Of a stretch of 64,000 bases of DNA, positions 25,708 to 34,332 are shown piece by piece; positions within the stretch are counted from its first letter, which is position 1; the number at the start of each line of letters is the position of its first letter. The DNA comes from Paenibacillus durus (lineage in GTDB: Bacteria; Bacillota; Bacilli; Paenibacillales; Paenibacillaceae), in assembly GCF_000756615.1 (NCBI RefSeq), contig NZ_CP009288.1, positions 186,001-250,000 on the forward strand, written 5' to 3'. The position numbers and the translations under genes were made by a program. The notes beneath the pieces are model-generated. The model searched no databases. It was given only the letters and a program-made list of their open reading frames with translations, and was not told the origin of the DNA.

Positions 25708-25965
25708 TTACTTCTGATCATCCACCAAATCAATAATTTCGCGAATATCCCGAATTTTTAAGGCTTGTACAATTCTTTCAATATGGCTGAAGCTAATGCT
25801 TTCTCTTTTTCCGTTAGCCAGCTCGCTCAGTGCGGCATGTCGGACATCGGAGAGTCTGGATAACTCCCGTAGGGAAATTTTATGTGCCTGGTCAACTTTT
25901 TGTTTTTTATCTTGAACTATACGTATAGGCGTACCACCTATTGCTTTTAAATATGATAGGCTTAT
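25708..25965 (-). pseudogene. Xre-type regulator fragment lacking its start
   Basis: The minus strand reads QAHKISLRELSRLSDVRHAA, then LSELANGKRESISFSHIERI and ends IIDLVDDQK at TAA 25708-25710, a complete helix-turn-helix of Xre type. No start codon exists before the upstream stop at 25966-25968. The 5' end is missing, at the same place where the opposite-strand fragment begins. Confidence 0.62.
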
Positions 25966-26226
25966 TCATACGGCAGTCTCATTCCCGACGAGAGGGTTAT
26001 TTCCAATGATCCAAAATATCGCTCTTTAAGCAGACAAATATCCGAATCCATGGAAGCTTGGAAAAAGAAGCTCTCCGAAGATGATTTTAAAGACCTTGAG
26101 GCTTTGGCGGATTTATATCACCAGGTTCAAGGGATGGACATGGCCGCTTCGTTTACGTGCGGGTTCAAGCTTGGGGCGGCGATGATGATCGAAGTCTTAG
26201 CTGGGTCTAATGATCCGGCTTGGTGA
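25960..26226 (+). pseudogene. DUF6809-like fragment lacking its start
   Basis: The open frame reads GSLIPDERVISNDPKYRSLS, then RQISESMEAWKKKLSEDDF and MAASFTCGFKLGAAMMIEVL, ending TGA at 26224. This matches DUF6809 proteins from about residue 10 onward; the start is missing. It abuts the divergent Xre fragment, suggesting one deletion removed both 5' ends. Confidence 0.65.
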
Positions 26227-26431
26227 ACAAGAGGAACACAAGTTAAGGTGAAGATGCTTTGATATAAGTCATAAAATTACCGTTAAGGGCACCGGAAGAA
26301 CGTGAAACTTGGTGTCTTTTTTACTTGCGTAAAGGTGCACGAGAAAGGCTAAACGAAGTTGTGCAAAACAGTTACTATCCCTCTAAAGGCAGCACTATCA
26401 TTCTCCTTTCCTTCCTTAAAAATCCACCCCC

Positions 26432-26601
26432 TTAGGAGGAATATCCTTCCAATGTATCGAAGTTTCTTTCTAACACCCCTAACCACCTATATAAGCTAGC
26501 ATCAGAAACTGAATAATTTTTGATTTCATAATATGCATCAGGGATAAAAGACAAAACGGTGCAAATTGACTCGTATGAATATAGAGATTCAACTGTGTGA
26601 G
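26432..26601 (-). pseudogene. Possible 3' gene fragment
   Basis: The minus strand carries a coding-like frame without start (HTVESLYSYESICTVLSFIP, then DASLYRWLGVLERNF) ending TAA at 26432-26434. Family unknown. The remainder of 26227-26639 shows nothing else. Confidence 0.35.
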
Positions 26602-26639
26602 GTCACTTATCAGAAAGTCCTTTAAAGGAGTTGAACGAA

Positions 26640-26834
26640 ATGAGTCATGAGGATAAAAATGAATTTTATGTAGATGAACAATTAAGACCTATGCAGCAGA
26701 TAGAAGGGGGCGGGGGACCTAAGAAAGTCTATTTGCAAAATATGCCTAAGCCGGTAAGATATTTTGGGTATTTCTTTGTTATTGGTGTGCCTATTTTGTT
26801 GCTCGTATTAGTGATTATTAGTTTTTTTAAGTAA
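26640..26834 (+). CDS. Small single-pass membrane protein
   Basis: A 64-residue protein: an acidic soluble N-terminus (MSHEDKNEFYVDEQLRPM), a GGGG linker (GGGGPKKVYLQNMPKPVRYF) and one hydrophobic helix (~42-62). AAAGGAG at 26623-26629 supports ATG 26640. The helix is at the C-terminus, so it is probably tail-anchored. No family assigned. Confidence 0.68.
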   Translation: MSHEDKNEFYVDEQLRPMQQIEGGGGPKKVYLQNMPKPVRYFGYFFVIGVPILLLVLVIISFFK

Positions 26835-27067
26835 ATTGTATAAAAAGTGAGATCAACAAGTGGGCTTTGCCGATTTTCTGCCGATGTGAATCCGTTAGTT
26901 TGAATATTCTGCTAAACTGTGTATAAATTAAGAACTAGTGTTCCTGTCCGTTGAGGGCTCCAAAGAAAGGATGTTATAATAAATTGCTCCAAAAAATACT
27001 AGAATTAATATATTAAGGTTAAATTGACTGATGTATTTCATTTTTACTCTTGAGGAGGAGAGAAGAA

Positions 27068-28033
27068 GTGAAACAACGGAAAATTAAGCTATTTCCTTAT
27101 CGGATCGATGCGCAGGTTGAGCAGGTAAGCGAAATTCCGAAAGGTATCGAGATGATTCAGGCGCCGGCGATGTGGAACCAGACAAAGGGCAACGGCATTA
27201 CGGTAGCCATTTTGGATACGGGCTGCGAGGCTTCGCATCCGGATTTGAAGGGGCGGGTCGTAGGCGGGCGGAATTTTACCGATGATGATAACAGCAACCC
27301 GGATGTATTCGTGGATTACAACGGGCATGGCACGCATGTAGCTGGCACGATTGCGGCCGTCAGCAATGGTACCGGTGTGGTCGGTGCGGCGCCGGAGGCA
27401 AATCTGCTGATCCTGAAGGTGCTGAACAAGGATGGCTCAGGCCAATATGAGTGGATTATCAATGGGATCAATTACGCAGTTGAGCAAAAGGCGGATATCA
27501 TCTCCATGTCGCTCGGCGGACCGGAAGATGTGCCGGAAATGCATGCAGCGATCAAGCGGGCAGTGGCGGCGAATATTTTGGTAGTTTGCGCGGCGGGGAA
27601 TGAAGGCGACGGCAATTACGCTACCGATGAATTCGGCTATCCCGGCTCCTACAACGAAGTCATCAGCGTGGGGGCCGTCGATTTGCAGCGGAACTCGGCC
27701 AATTTTACGAATTCGAACAATGAAGTGGACCTTGTCGCGCCGGGCGCGGGAATTCTATCAACCTACCTGAATAAAAGCTACGCGACGCTCAGCGGCACCT
27801 CCATGGCGACGCCGCACGTATCGGGTGCGATGGCACTGATCAAGCGGATCGCGAACGAGAGCTTCGGCCGTGGCCTGAATGAAACCGAGCTGTATGCGCA
27901 GCTGATCAAGCGGACGATCCCGCTTGGCAACTCGCCGCGGCTGGAAGGCAACGGACTGCTGTATTTAACGGCTCAGGAGGAACTGGCCAAAGTCTTTACG
28001 CCTGCTGTCGTCGCGAAGGTATTAAGTCCATGA
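27068..28033 (+). CDS. Intracellular subtilisin-like serine protease (ISP type)
   Basis: A 321-residue S8 peptidase with no signal peptide. The catalytic triad is visible: D50 in ILDTG, H87 in NGHGTH, S245 in GTSMATPH; the oxyanion Asn lies in AAGNEG. The N-terminal extension (IKLFPYRIDAQ) resembles the inhibitory propeptide of intracellular subtilisins, which covers the active site until cleaved. The start is GTG 27068, with GAGGAGGAG just upstream; an upstream TTG lies before that site. The stop overlaps the start of the next gene (ATGA), an endonuclease, so the two are co-translated. ISPs degrade cytoplasmic proteins late in growth. Confidence 0.9.
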   Translation: MKQRKIKLFPYRIDAQVEQVSEIPKGIEMIQAPAMWNQTKGNGITVAILDTGCEASHPDLKGRVVGGRNFTDDDNSNPDVFVDYNGHGTHVAGTIAAVSNGTGVVGAAPEANLLILKVLNKDGSGQYEWIINGINYAVEQKADIISMSLGGPEDVPEMHAAIKRAVAANILVVCAAGNEGDGNYATDEFGYPGSYNEVISVGAVDLQRNSANFTNSNNEVDLVAPGAGILSTYLNKSYATLSGTSMATPHVSGAMALIKRIANESFGRGLNETELYAQLIKRTIPLGNSPRLEGNGLLYLTAQEELAKVFTPAVVAKVLSP

Positions 28034-28935
28034 CGCGAATGATGCAGAAGCTGGCGCTTGAGCTTGACACGGCCAGGAAAATACACCTCGCGATGGCCGG
28101 CGAGCGTCCTTACTACGACGAAATACGGGATAACGAGCTGAAAAAAAGCTACTACAGCAGTGGCGCCATGAATAGAAATGAACTCCAGCAGCTCCTGGAG
28201 CGGACTCATGACCATCGGCTGCCTTACAAACCTTACCGCTATGTATATCCGTGGGTCGATCTGCAAGAGGATGAACAGCTGAAAAGCTTGTATTCAGGTC
28301 GGGGCATGTCCCCTCTTAAAGTAATTGAAGCGGATATCCGGCTGCTCGAAGCGGCGGCCCGTCAGGGCAAGGGTGCGAACGACACACCTTCGGAACCTGA
28401 CGGCGTTGTGCAGAAAGGGCAGTCTGGGGCACAGCAGGATGTTTCCGCTGCGGAAGCGGAGGATGATGTGGGCCTGGCGGGCGAGGGTCTGCTGAACTGC
28501 GAGCATGTCGTGCCGCAGTCATGGTTCGGGAAGCAAGAACCGATGCGGGGCGACCTGCATCATCTGTTTGCCTGCGAGCCGGGATGTAACAGTCGGCGCG
28601 GGAATCATCCGTATTATGATTTTTTGGATTATACGCCGGAAGTGAGGACGCAGAATGTAATTGCGGGCTGCGGCAAGCAGGAGGACGACCGGTTTGAGCC
28701 TGAATACGGCAAAGGCATTGTTGCCCGCGCAACGCTCTATTTCCTGCTGCGCTATCCGGGTGTTATCGGCAGCAGCCATGTGGATGAAACGCTACTGCTG
28801 GAATGGCATCATAGGTTTCCGGTTTCGCTTTATGAAATGCACCGGAATTTGGCGATTTTCGAGCTGCAGGGCAATCGCAACCCGTTTATCGACTTTCCGG
28901 AGGCAGCAGAGCAGTGGGCGGGAAGCAAGCGGTGA
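28030..28935 (+). CDS. Endonuclease I family nuclease, apparently cytoplasmic
   Basis: A 301-residue protein with the EndA/endonuclease I (His-Me finger) core: CEHVVPQSWF (157-166) with the catalytic His, GDLHHLFACEPGCNSRRGNHPYYDF (174-198) with metal-binding residues, in two adjoining stretches. Residues ~110-150 are a low-complexity insert. Known relatives (E. coli EndA, Bacillus YurI) are exported, but this protein has no signal peptide. ATG 28030 overlaps the protease stop by 4 bases. A co-translated intracellular protease and non-specific nuclease suggests a digestive or lysis role (inference). Confidence 0.85.
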   Translation: MTRMMQKLALELDTARKIHLAMAGERPYYDEIRDNELKKSYYSSGAMNRNELQQLLERTHDHRLPYKPYRYVYPWVDLQEDEQLKSLYSGRGMSPLKVIEADIRLLEAAARQGKGANDTPSEPDGVVQKGQSGAQQDVSAAEAEDDVGLAGEGLLNCEHVVPQSWFGKQEPMRGDLHHLFACEPGCNSRRGNHPYYDFLDYTPEVRTQNVIAGCGKQEDDRFEPEYGKGIVARATLYFLLRYPGVIGSSHVDETLLLEWHHRFPVSLYEMHRNLAIFELQGNRNPFIDFPEAAEQWAGSKR

Positions 28936-29025
28936 CTAGGTTTGTTTCAAACTACGGATTGGTATTCAACAATGATACACTGACAGCAAACTGCAAAACG
29001 CTTAACGGGAGCTTAGCTCCATATA

Positions 29026-29053
29026 AAAACCCGCTCCCGGAGCGGGTTTTTTA
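29026..29053 (+). terminator. Intrinsic terminator of the protease-nuclease operon
   Basis: AAAACCCGCTCC pairs with GGAGCGGGTTTT, followed by TT. Confidence 0.85.
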
Positions 29054-29203
29054 AGTTATACGTCAAAACCTTTAGTCCCCCAAAATAATCCAGCTTTTTT
29101 GGTCTTTGCCCATACAACAAAGCTTAGCGTGTGTTAGGAGAAGCAGGAATCTCACGGAATATGCGCATAACGATGTGCATGGAATTTCTAATGATAAATC
29201 ATA

Positions 29204-29260
29204 TTGACACATTCATTGATAATGATTATCATTACATCAACATTGATAATGATTATCATT
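29204..29260 (+). promoter_or_regulatory. Promoter with two Fur boxes
   Basis: TTGACA at 29204-29209 and TATCAT at 29227-29232 with 17-base spacing. Two identical Fur-type palindromes, TTGATAATGATTATCATT, lie at 29216-29233 and 29243-29260, over and just after the -10 box. Iron-loaded Fur should block the promoter. Confidence 0.9.
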
Positions 29261-29304
29261 TAGATAATCTCAGAAATACAGTGGAATAGGGGAGACTGGA
29301 TAAA

Positions 29305-30291
29305 ATGAAGAGGTCGTTAATTGTATTAAGTTGTTTCTTGTTATTAATGGTTCTTGTCGCCGGTTGCGGAGGGCAATCGGAGAATGCCGGTAATCAGCCG
29401 GAAGCTGCAAAGCCAGATGTTCGTATCATTAAACATGCTATGGGTGAAACAAAGATCGAGGGCACTCCTCAACGAATCGTGACTTTATACCAAGGCGCAA
29501 CAGATGCAGCAGTAGCTTTAGGCATTGTACCTGTGGGTGCAGTGGAATCTTGGACCCAGCAGCCTATGTATGAATACTTAAGAGATGAGTTGAAGGATGC
29601 GGCTATTGTTGGTTTGGAGACTCAGCCAAACTTGGAGGAGATTGCCAAGCTAAAACCTGATTTGATTATCGCTTCCAAGCTTCGTAACGAAAAAGTGTAC
29701 CAACAGCTTTCAGCAATCGCTCCTACAGTAACGCATGAAACGGTTTATAAATTTAAGGATACCGTTAAGTTGATCGGGCAAGCGGCCAATAAGGAAGAGA
29801 AGGCTGATGAACTGCTTGAACAATGGAATCAAAGAACGGCCGACTTTAAAGCTAAAATATCCGCAAAATTAGGCGCTGAATGGCCTGTTGAAGCTTCTGT
29901 GCTTAACTTCAGATCCGATCATGCCAGAATCTATGTTACAGGTTTTGCAGGCGATATTTTAAGTGAACTAGGTTTTGTACGTTCTGCAATTCAACAAAAA
30001 GCAGCGGATGAAGGAAATGTGGTGCTCAAGTTAACGGACAAGGAAAGCATTCCATCAATGAATGCGGATGTATTCTTTGTTTTTAATGCCGATGGGCACA
30101 GTCCTGATGCAGCGATGATACAAAAAACTTATGACGAATGGACAAATCATCCTTTGTGGAAGAACTTGGATGCCGTTAAAAAGGGTCAGGTAACGGTCGT
30201 TGACGAAGTGCCGTGGAATATGGGCGGCGGCTATATAGCTGCGAATACTATGCTGGATCAAATTTACGATTATTACAAATTGGAAAAATAA
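29305..30291 (+). CDS. Iron-siderophore ABC transporter substrate-binding lipoprotein
   Basis: A 328-residue class III periplasmic-binding-fold protein (FecB/FhuD type). The N-terminus is a lipoprotein signal with lipobox VAGC (Cys21). The Peripla_BP_2 pattern follows (RIVTLYQGATDAAVALGIVP, then LEEIAKLKPDLIIASK and NMGGGYIAANTMLDQI). It captures ferric siderophores outside the membrane for the two permeases and ATPase encoded next. The Fur-box promoter upstream indicates iron-repressed expression. GGGGAGA precedes ATG 29305. Confidence 0.92.
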   Translation: MKRSLIVLSCFLLLMVLVAGCGGQSENAGNQPEAAKPDVRIIKHAMGETKIEGTPQRIVTLYQGATDAAVALGIVPVGAVESWTQQPMYEYLRDELKDAAIVGLETQPNLEEIAKLKPDLIIASKLRNEKVYQQLSAIAPTVTHETVYKFKDTVKLIGQAANKEEKADELLEQWNQRTADFKAKISAKLGAEWPVEASVLNFRSDHARIYVTGFAGDILSELGFVRSAIQQKAADEGNVVLKLTDKESIPSMNADVFFVFNADGHSPDAAMIQKTYDEWTNHPLWKNLDAVKKGQVTVVDEVPWNMGGGYIAANTMLDQIYDYYKLEK

Positions 30292-30360
30292 GCTTCAAGG
30301 AATAGGGGGATATCCCCCTATTTTTACATATTTAAATTCATCTTGAAAAGAGTGACTTTT

Positions 30361-31371
30361 ATGGACCCGTTACTTCCCCGGACTTCACTTAAGATACTTG
30401 GCCTTTGGATCGGACTATGTATCTTAATGTTATCTTTTATGTCCAGTATGGTATTTGGCCAGACACCGACACCTATTAAAAAGGTAATCGAGGCATTTAC
30501 ACAATTTGATGAAACCTCAACGGAACATATCATCATTACGACTACTCGTCTTTCCAGGGCAGTCATTGCAGCAGTCATTGGAGCCAGTCTTGCCATTGCC
30601 GGTGCGCTGCTGCAGGCGCTAACAAGAAATCCGCTGGCTTCTCCAAGTATATTTGGAATCAATGCGGGTGCTTTATTTTTTGTAGTATTGGCTACAGTTT
30701 TGTTCTCAGTCAGTTCTCTTATTCATTTAATGTGGATGGCATTTCTGGGGGCAAGCCTGGCGTGCATCCTGGTTTTTTTGCTTGGTTCTCTTGGAAGAGA
30801 TGGGTTATCACCGATTAAGATTGTATTGGCGGGAGCCGCACTAACTGCTCTATTTAGTTCATTCACTCAAGGTTTATTGGTTCTTAATGAACAGAGCTTA
30901 GAGGGCATTCTATTCTGGCTGGGGGGTTCTGTTTCGGGGAGATCCCTGGATATGCTTCAGCCGGTTTTGCCGTTTATGATAGGGGCAGGTGTTTTGTCTC
31001 TGTTTCTGGGGAATTCCATTAATATTTTAACTTCAGGGGAAGACATAGCTAAAGGATTGGGACAGCAGGTGATATTAGTTAAACTTTTAATGGGAACGGC
31101 TATTGTGATGTTAGCTGGAGGATCAGTTGCGGTGGGCGGTTTCATCGGATTTATAGGTTTAATTGTTCCTCATATTGTTCGTTTTCTTGTCGGTATCGAT
31201 TATCGATGGATTATCCCTTACAGTGCCATTTACGGTGCCAGCTTATTATTATTGGCTGATGTAGGAGCAAGATTTGTCATAATGCCTGAGGAAATGCCGA
31301 TTGGTGTGATGACAGCTATGCTTGGCGCTCCATTTTTCATCTATATGGCACGGAGGGGGGGCACTAAGTAA
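30361..31371 (+). CDS. Iron-siderophore ABC transporter permease 1 (FecCD family)
   Basis: A 336-residue polytopic membrane protein of the FecCD/BtuC family with about nine to ten helices. Family segments include TRLSRAVIAAVIGASLAIAG, LTRNPLASPSIFGINAGA and the GGFIGFIGLIVPHIVRFLVG motif that contacts the ATPase. ATG 30361 follows AAGAGTGA; a TTG at 30343 is less likely. Its stop overlaps the next permease start by one base, so they form a coupled heterodimeric channel. Confidence 0.92.
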   Translation: MDPLLPRTSLKILGLWIGLCILMLSFMSSMVFGQTPTPIKKVIEAFTQFDETSTEHIIITTTRLSRAVIAAVIGASLAIAGALLQALTRNPLASPSIFGINAGALFFVVLATVLFSVSSLIHLMWMAFLGASLACILVFLLGSLGRDGLSPIKIVLAGAALTALFSSFTQGLLVLNEQSLEGILFWLGGSVSGRSLDMLQPVLPFMIGAGVLSLFLGNSINILTSGEDIAKGLGQQVILVKLLMGTAIVMLAGGSVAVGGFIGFIGLIVPHIVRFLVGIDYRWIIPYSAIYGASLLLLADVGARFVIMPEEMPIGVMTAMLGAPFFIYMARRGGTK

Positions 31372-32408
31372 TGAAGAAACATACGACGATACGCAATCGT
31401 TCAGGTACCATTTCTTTTTTAATTGATCATAAATCAGTTCTGGTTATCATCGGATTGTTTTGTGTATGGCTGTTATTAGTTGTTATAGGTTTATCCGTTG
31501 GGAGCACCCTGATCAATCCTTTGGAAGTCATTCAACATCTTCTGGGGATGGGAAATGAGGAGCATGCTTTTGTTATTGAGACGCTTAGACTCCCTAGAAT
31601 CGTTCTTTCATTTCTTGTAGGAATTTCCTTGGGTGTTTCGGGACTAATTTTACAAGGGATTGTACGAAATCCGCTGGCATCTCCCGATATTATCGGAATA
31701 ACTGGCGGAGCGGCAGTAGCTGCCATTTTGGTGATTACCTTCTTTTCAGAGCTAAGTATTCATTGGATACCGGTAGCAGCAATAGTAGGCGCTGGATTGA
31801 CTTCTCTCATGATTTATTTTTTGGCTTGGAAAAAGGGGGTTACCCCCATTCGGCTTGTACTGATTGGAATTGGAGTCCAGGCGGCAACGGGTGGAATTGT
31901 AACGATGATGATCGTTTTAAGCCCTTCCTACTCTACGAGTGAAGCGTATATTTGGATGACCGGGAGTGTCTATGGAGCGAATTGGAACAATGTTAAATCA
32001 ATGCTGCCTTGGGTATTGGTATTTGTTCCGCTTTCATTGATCTTGTCCCGAAAAGTAAATGTACAGGAACTGGGAGATGAAGTGGCTCTTGGATTAGGGA
32101 CAAAGGTGCAAACGGATCGCTTTATATTGCTCTTTGTTAGTGTAGCTTTAGCCGGTTCTGCCGTAGCATTTGCAGGCGGGATAGGCTTCGTCGGATTGAT
32201 TGCGCCTCATATCGCAAGAAAACTGGTGGGCCGGTCATTTGCCAGTTTGGTGCCTGTGTCGGCTCTTATTGGAGGACTCATCGTGGTTTTGGCCGATGTT
32301 GTTGCCAGAACAGCTTTTCTCCCGCTCGATTTGCCTGCCGGAGTTTTTGTGTCGGGGATAGGAGCTCCGTTTTTTATATTTTTGCTGTATCGCAATCGCC
32401 ATGTTTAA
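31371..32408 (+). CDS. Iron-siderophore ABC transporter permease 2 (FecCD family)
   Basis: A 345-residue FecCD permease paralogous to its upstream neighbour: LRLPRIVLSFLVGISLGVSG, IVRNPLASPDIIGITGGA and GGIGFVGLIAPHIARKLVG are the matching segments. Starts at ATG 31371, sharing one base with the preceding stop (TAATG). Forms the membrane channel together with permease 1. Confidence 0.92.
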   Translation: MKKHTTIRNRSGTISFLIDHKSVLVIIGLFCVWLLLVVIGLSVGSTLINPLEVIQHLLGMGNEEHAFVIETLRLPRIVLSFLVGISLGVSGLILQGIVRNPLASPDIIGITGGAAVAAILVITFFSELSIHWIPVAAIVGAGLTSLMIYFLAWKKGVTPIRLVLIGIGVQAATGGIVTMMIVLSPSYSTSEAYIWMTGSVYGANWNNVKSMLPWVLVFVPLSLILSRKVNVQELGDEVALGLGTKVQTDRFILLFVSVALAGSAVAFAGGIGFVGLIAPHIARKLVGRSFASLVPVSALIGGLIVVLADVVARTAFLPLDLPAGVFVSGIGAPFFIFLLYRNRHV

Positions 32409-32426
32409 GAAGGAGTGAAGACGAAA

Positions 32427-33257
32427 ATGACTGCTTTGGAAACGAAGGATTTAACATTGGCATATAGAGAAAAACCGATTATAAACGACTTGAATTTAAA
32501 ACTGCCCAAAGGTGAAATCACTGTATTTGTTGGCAGCAACGGTTGCGGCAAGTCTACGCTGCTTCGATCCTTGGCTCGTTTATTGAAGCCGCTAAGGGGC
32601 GCGATCGTGTTGGACGGACAGAAGATCTCCTCCATGCCAACCAAAGAAGTGGCCAAGCGATTGGCTATTCTCCCCCAAGGGCCTATTGCGCCGGAGGGAT
32701 TAACCGTGCATCAGCTCGTTAGGCAAGGGCGGTATCCGCATCAGAATTGGCTGAAACAGTGGTCTCAAGAGGATGAGCAGAAAGTACAGAAGGCATTGGA
32801 GGATACAAATTTAACAGCCTTCGCCGATCGTTCCGTTGATTCGCTGTCGGGGGGACAGCGGCAGAGAGCCTGGATTGCGATGACCCTTGCACAAGAAACC
32901 GACATCATTTTGCTGGATGAGCCTACAACCTATTTGGATATGACGCATCAAATCGAAATCTTAGACCTGCTGTATGATCTGAATGAGGAGGAACACCGGA
33001 CGATCATCATGGTTCTACACGACTTGAATCTGGCTTGCCGATATGCTCATAACATTGTAGCTATTAAGGATCAGCAAGTGTATGCACAAGGTCAGCCGGA
33101 ACATGTGATTACAGAAGCGCTGGTCAAAGATGTGTTTCAATTAAATTGTGAAATCGTGCAGGATCCTCTTTACGGATCGCCTATGTGCATCCCTCATGGC
33201 AAAGGCAGAATAAAAAAATCCAATGAGTCTATTGAACCTCAGAGAAACTTTTATTAA
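32427..33257 (+). CDS. Iron-siderophore ABC transporter ATPase
   Basis: A 276-residue ABC ATPase: Walker A GSNGCGKST, Q-loop in ILPQGP, signature LSGGQRQR, Walker B IILLDEPTTYLD and H-loop VLHDLN. It powers the two FecCD permeases. ATG 32427 follows AGAAGGAGTGA at 32408-32416; GTG 32415 lies inside that site. Last gene of the Fur-controlled operon. Confidence 0.93.
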   Translation: MTALETKDLTLAYREKPIINDLNLKLPKGEITVFVGSNGCGKSTLLRSLARLLKPLRGAIVLDGQKISSMPTKEVAKRLAILPQGPIAPEGLTVHQLVRQGRYPHQNWLKQWSQEDEQKVQKALEDTNLTAFADRSVDSLSGGQRQRAWIAMTLAQETDIILLDEPTTYLDMTHQIEILDLLYDLNEEEHRTIIMVLHDLNLACRYAHNIVAIKDQQVYAQGQPEHVITEALVKDVFQLNCEIVQDPLYGSPMCIPHGKGRIKKSNESIEPQRNFY

Positions 33258-33268
33258 GTAAGGAACAG

Positions 33269-33297
33269 AAAAAGACACCGAGATGAGTGTCTTTTTC
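33269..33297 (+). terminator. Intrinsic terminator of the siderophore operon
   Basis: AAAAAGACAC pairs with GTGTCTTTTT. Confidence 0.82.
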
Positions 33298-33324
33298 GCA
33301 AATAAAGGTTAGGCAACGATGTGA

Positions 33325-33885
33325 TCACGCCGTATGCTCAATTAGCAATTGAGCGGTCTCGCGGGCATGCTGCGCCGCATGAAGATCGGTCTGCAGCATG
33401 GCAATCGTAATAGCGCCTTCCACGAGCAAGTACAGTCCGTTGGTCAAGGCGTCGGGCTTTGCGGCTCCGGCCTCTTTTACCAGTGTCCCGAGAAAATCCC
33501 GCATGTAGGTCTTATACTGCTGAGCCGCCTCATAGTAAGGGTGGGAGTGTTCCGCATACTCCGAGGCCGTCTTGATAAACGCGCACCCGTTGAAGTTCGG
33601 TTCCACAAACCATTCGCCCAGCACGTCGAATACGGCGAGCAGTTTTTCTATGGGAGTTGCCCCCCGCTTGTTGACGCTGCGCTCGAACCATTCCCGCCAT
33701 TGCTCATCCTGTCGCATCAGATAGGCCAAGACCAGCTCTTCCTTGGATGGAAAATGGTTATACAGTGTCATTTTGGCTACTTGCGACTCGGCGACGACTT
33801 GGTCTACACCGGTTGCGCGGATTCCTTGTTTATTGAAAAGGTCGGAGGCAACTTGGAGAATATGTTCTTTTTTGCTTTTTCTCAT
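33325..33885 (-). CDS. TetR-family transcriptional repressor
   Basis: A 186-residue regulator. The N-terminal helix-turn-helix (HILQVASDLFNKQGIRATGV, then AKMTLYNHFPSKEELVLAYL) is of TetR type; the C-terminal ~130 residues form the ligand-binding part. The start at 33885 follows GGAGGA. It diverges from an alpha/beta hydrolase operon. Three GACCTGTAT-containing sites, one near its own promoter and two at the operon promoter, are likely its operators. The ligand is unknown. Confidence 0.88.
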   Translation of the reverse strand: MRKSKKEHILQVASDLFNKQGIRATGVDQVVAESQVAKMTLYNHFPSKEELVLAYLMRQDEQWREWFERSVNKRGATPIEKLLAVFDVLGEWFVEPNFNGCAFIKTASEYAEHSHPYYEAAQQYKTYMRDFLGTLVKEAGAAKPDALTNGLYLLVEGAITIAMLQTDLHAAQHARETAQLLIEHTA

Positions 33886-33920
33886 GCTGCTGTGTCCTCC
33901 ATTCTGGGATTTGATACAAA

Positions 33921-33936
33921 TTATACAGGTCAGTCT
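33921..33936 (-). promoter_or_regulatory. Candidate TetR operator near the repressor gene
   Basis: TTATACAGGTCAGTCT is the reverse complement of AGACTGACCTGTATAA, sharing GACCTGTAT with the two sites upstream of the hydrolase gene; 36 bases before the tetR start. Confidence 0.55.
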
Positions 33937-34015
33937 AATTATAGTCCGTTTCATGCTGATTCGCAAACTTATGACTATATAAGCTGAACTTAAGATTTTC
34001 CCATCAGATACCAGT

Positions 34016-34180
34016 CGCAACTACGAGGAACGTTTGGACTTCCGGCCGCTGTTGTCTCCAGATTTCTTGATTCAATCCACTCTTCGCGGTTGAAATCTGG
34101 AGACAAAGGCGATCGCTATCGCTCCTACAGTTCCAAACTTCCCCTTCGTTACTCCTTACCCTGATGTCATTTTTTCAAGT
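34016..34180 (+). repeat. Hairpin-forming dispersed repeat, copy 1
   Basis: About 165 bases nearly identical to 37300-37466. Runs from ACGAGGAACGTTTGGACTTC to CCTGATGTCATTTTTTC. It folds on itself: TTGTCTCCAGATTTC pairs with GAAATCTGGAGACAA and GTTTGGA with TCCAAAC, making a long interrupted stem. It lies between tetR and the hydrolase gene. Confidence 0.88.
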
Positions 34181-34215
34181 TCATCTTATATAAATAAAAA
34201 AATCAAAAAAAGGAC

Positions 34216-34244
34216 TTGAAAATAGACAGACCTGTATGTATAAT
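34216..34244 (+). promoter_or_regulatory. Promoter of the hydrolase operon with overlapping operator
   Basis: TTGAAA at 34216-34221 and TATAAT at 34239-34244, 17 bases apart. The sequence AGACCTGTATGTATAAT covers the spacer and -10 box and contains the repeated GACCTGTAT. Confidence 0.75.
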
Positions 34245-34290
34245 AACAATTGTCGATGCGGATCGTTAGAGATGTTGCCGCACTTAATAT

Positions 34291-34308
34291 ATACAGACCT
34301 GTATGTAT
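34291..34308 (+). promoter_or_regulatory. Second candidate operator before the hydrolase gene
   Basis: ATACAGACCTGTATGTAT repeats the element at 34228-34242; ATACA-GACC-TGTAT is partly palindromic. It lies 25 bases before the start codon. Confidence 0.6.
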
Positions 34309-34332
34309 AAAATTTATGATGAGGTGAGATTA

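Noticed and set aside
28980..29053. Further ssrA remnant (GCTTAGCTCCATATA before a hairpin)
   Set aside because: Only about ten bases match and the rest is unrelated; noted as possible but too weak to list as a copy.
33269..33297. Another ssrA-type terminator remnant
   Set aside because: It resembles the AAAGACACC hairpins of the island but has no ssrA sequence before it and directly follows the siderophore operon.
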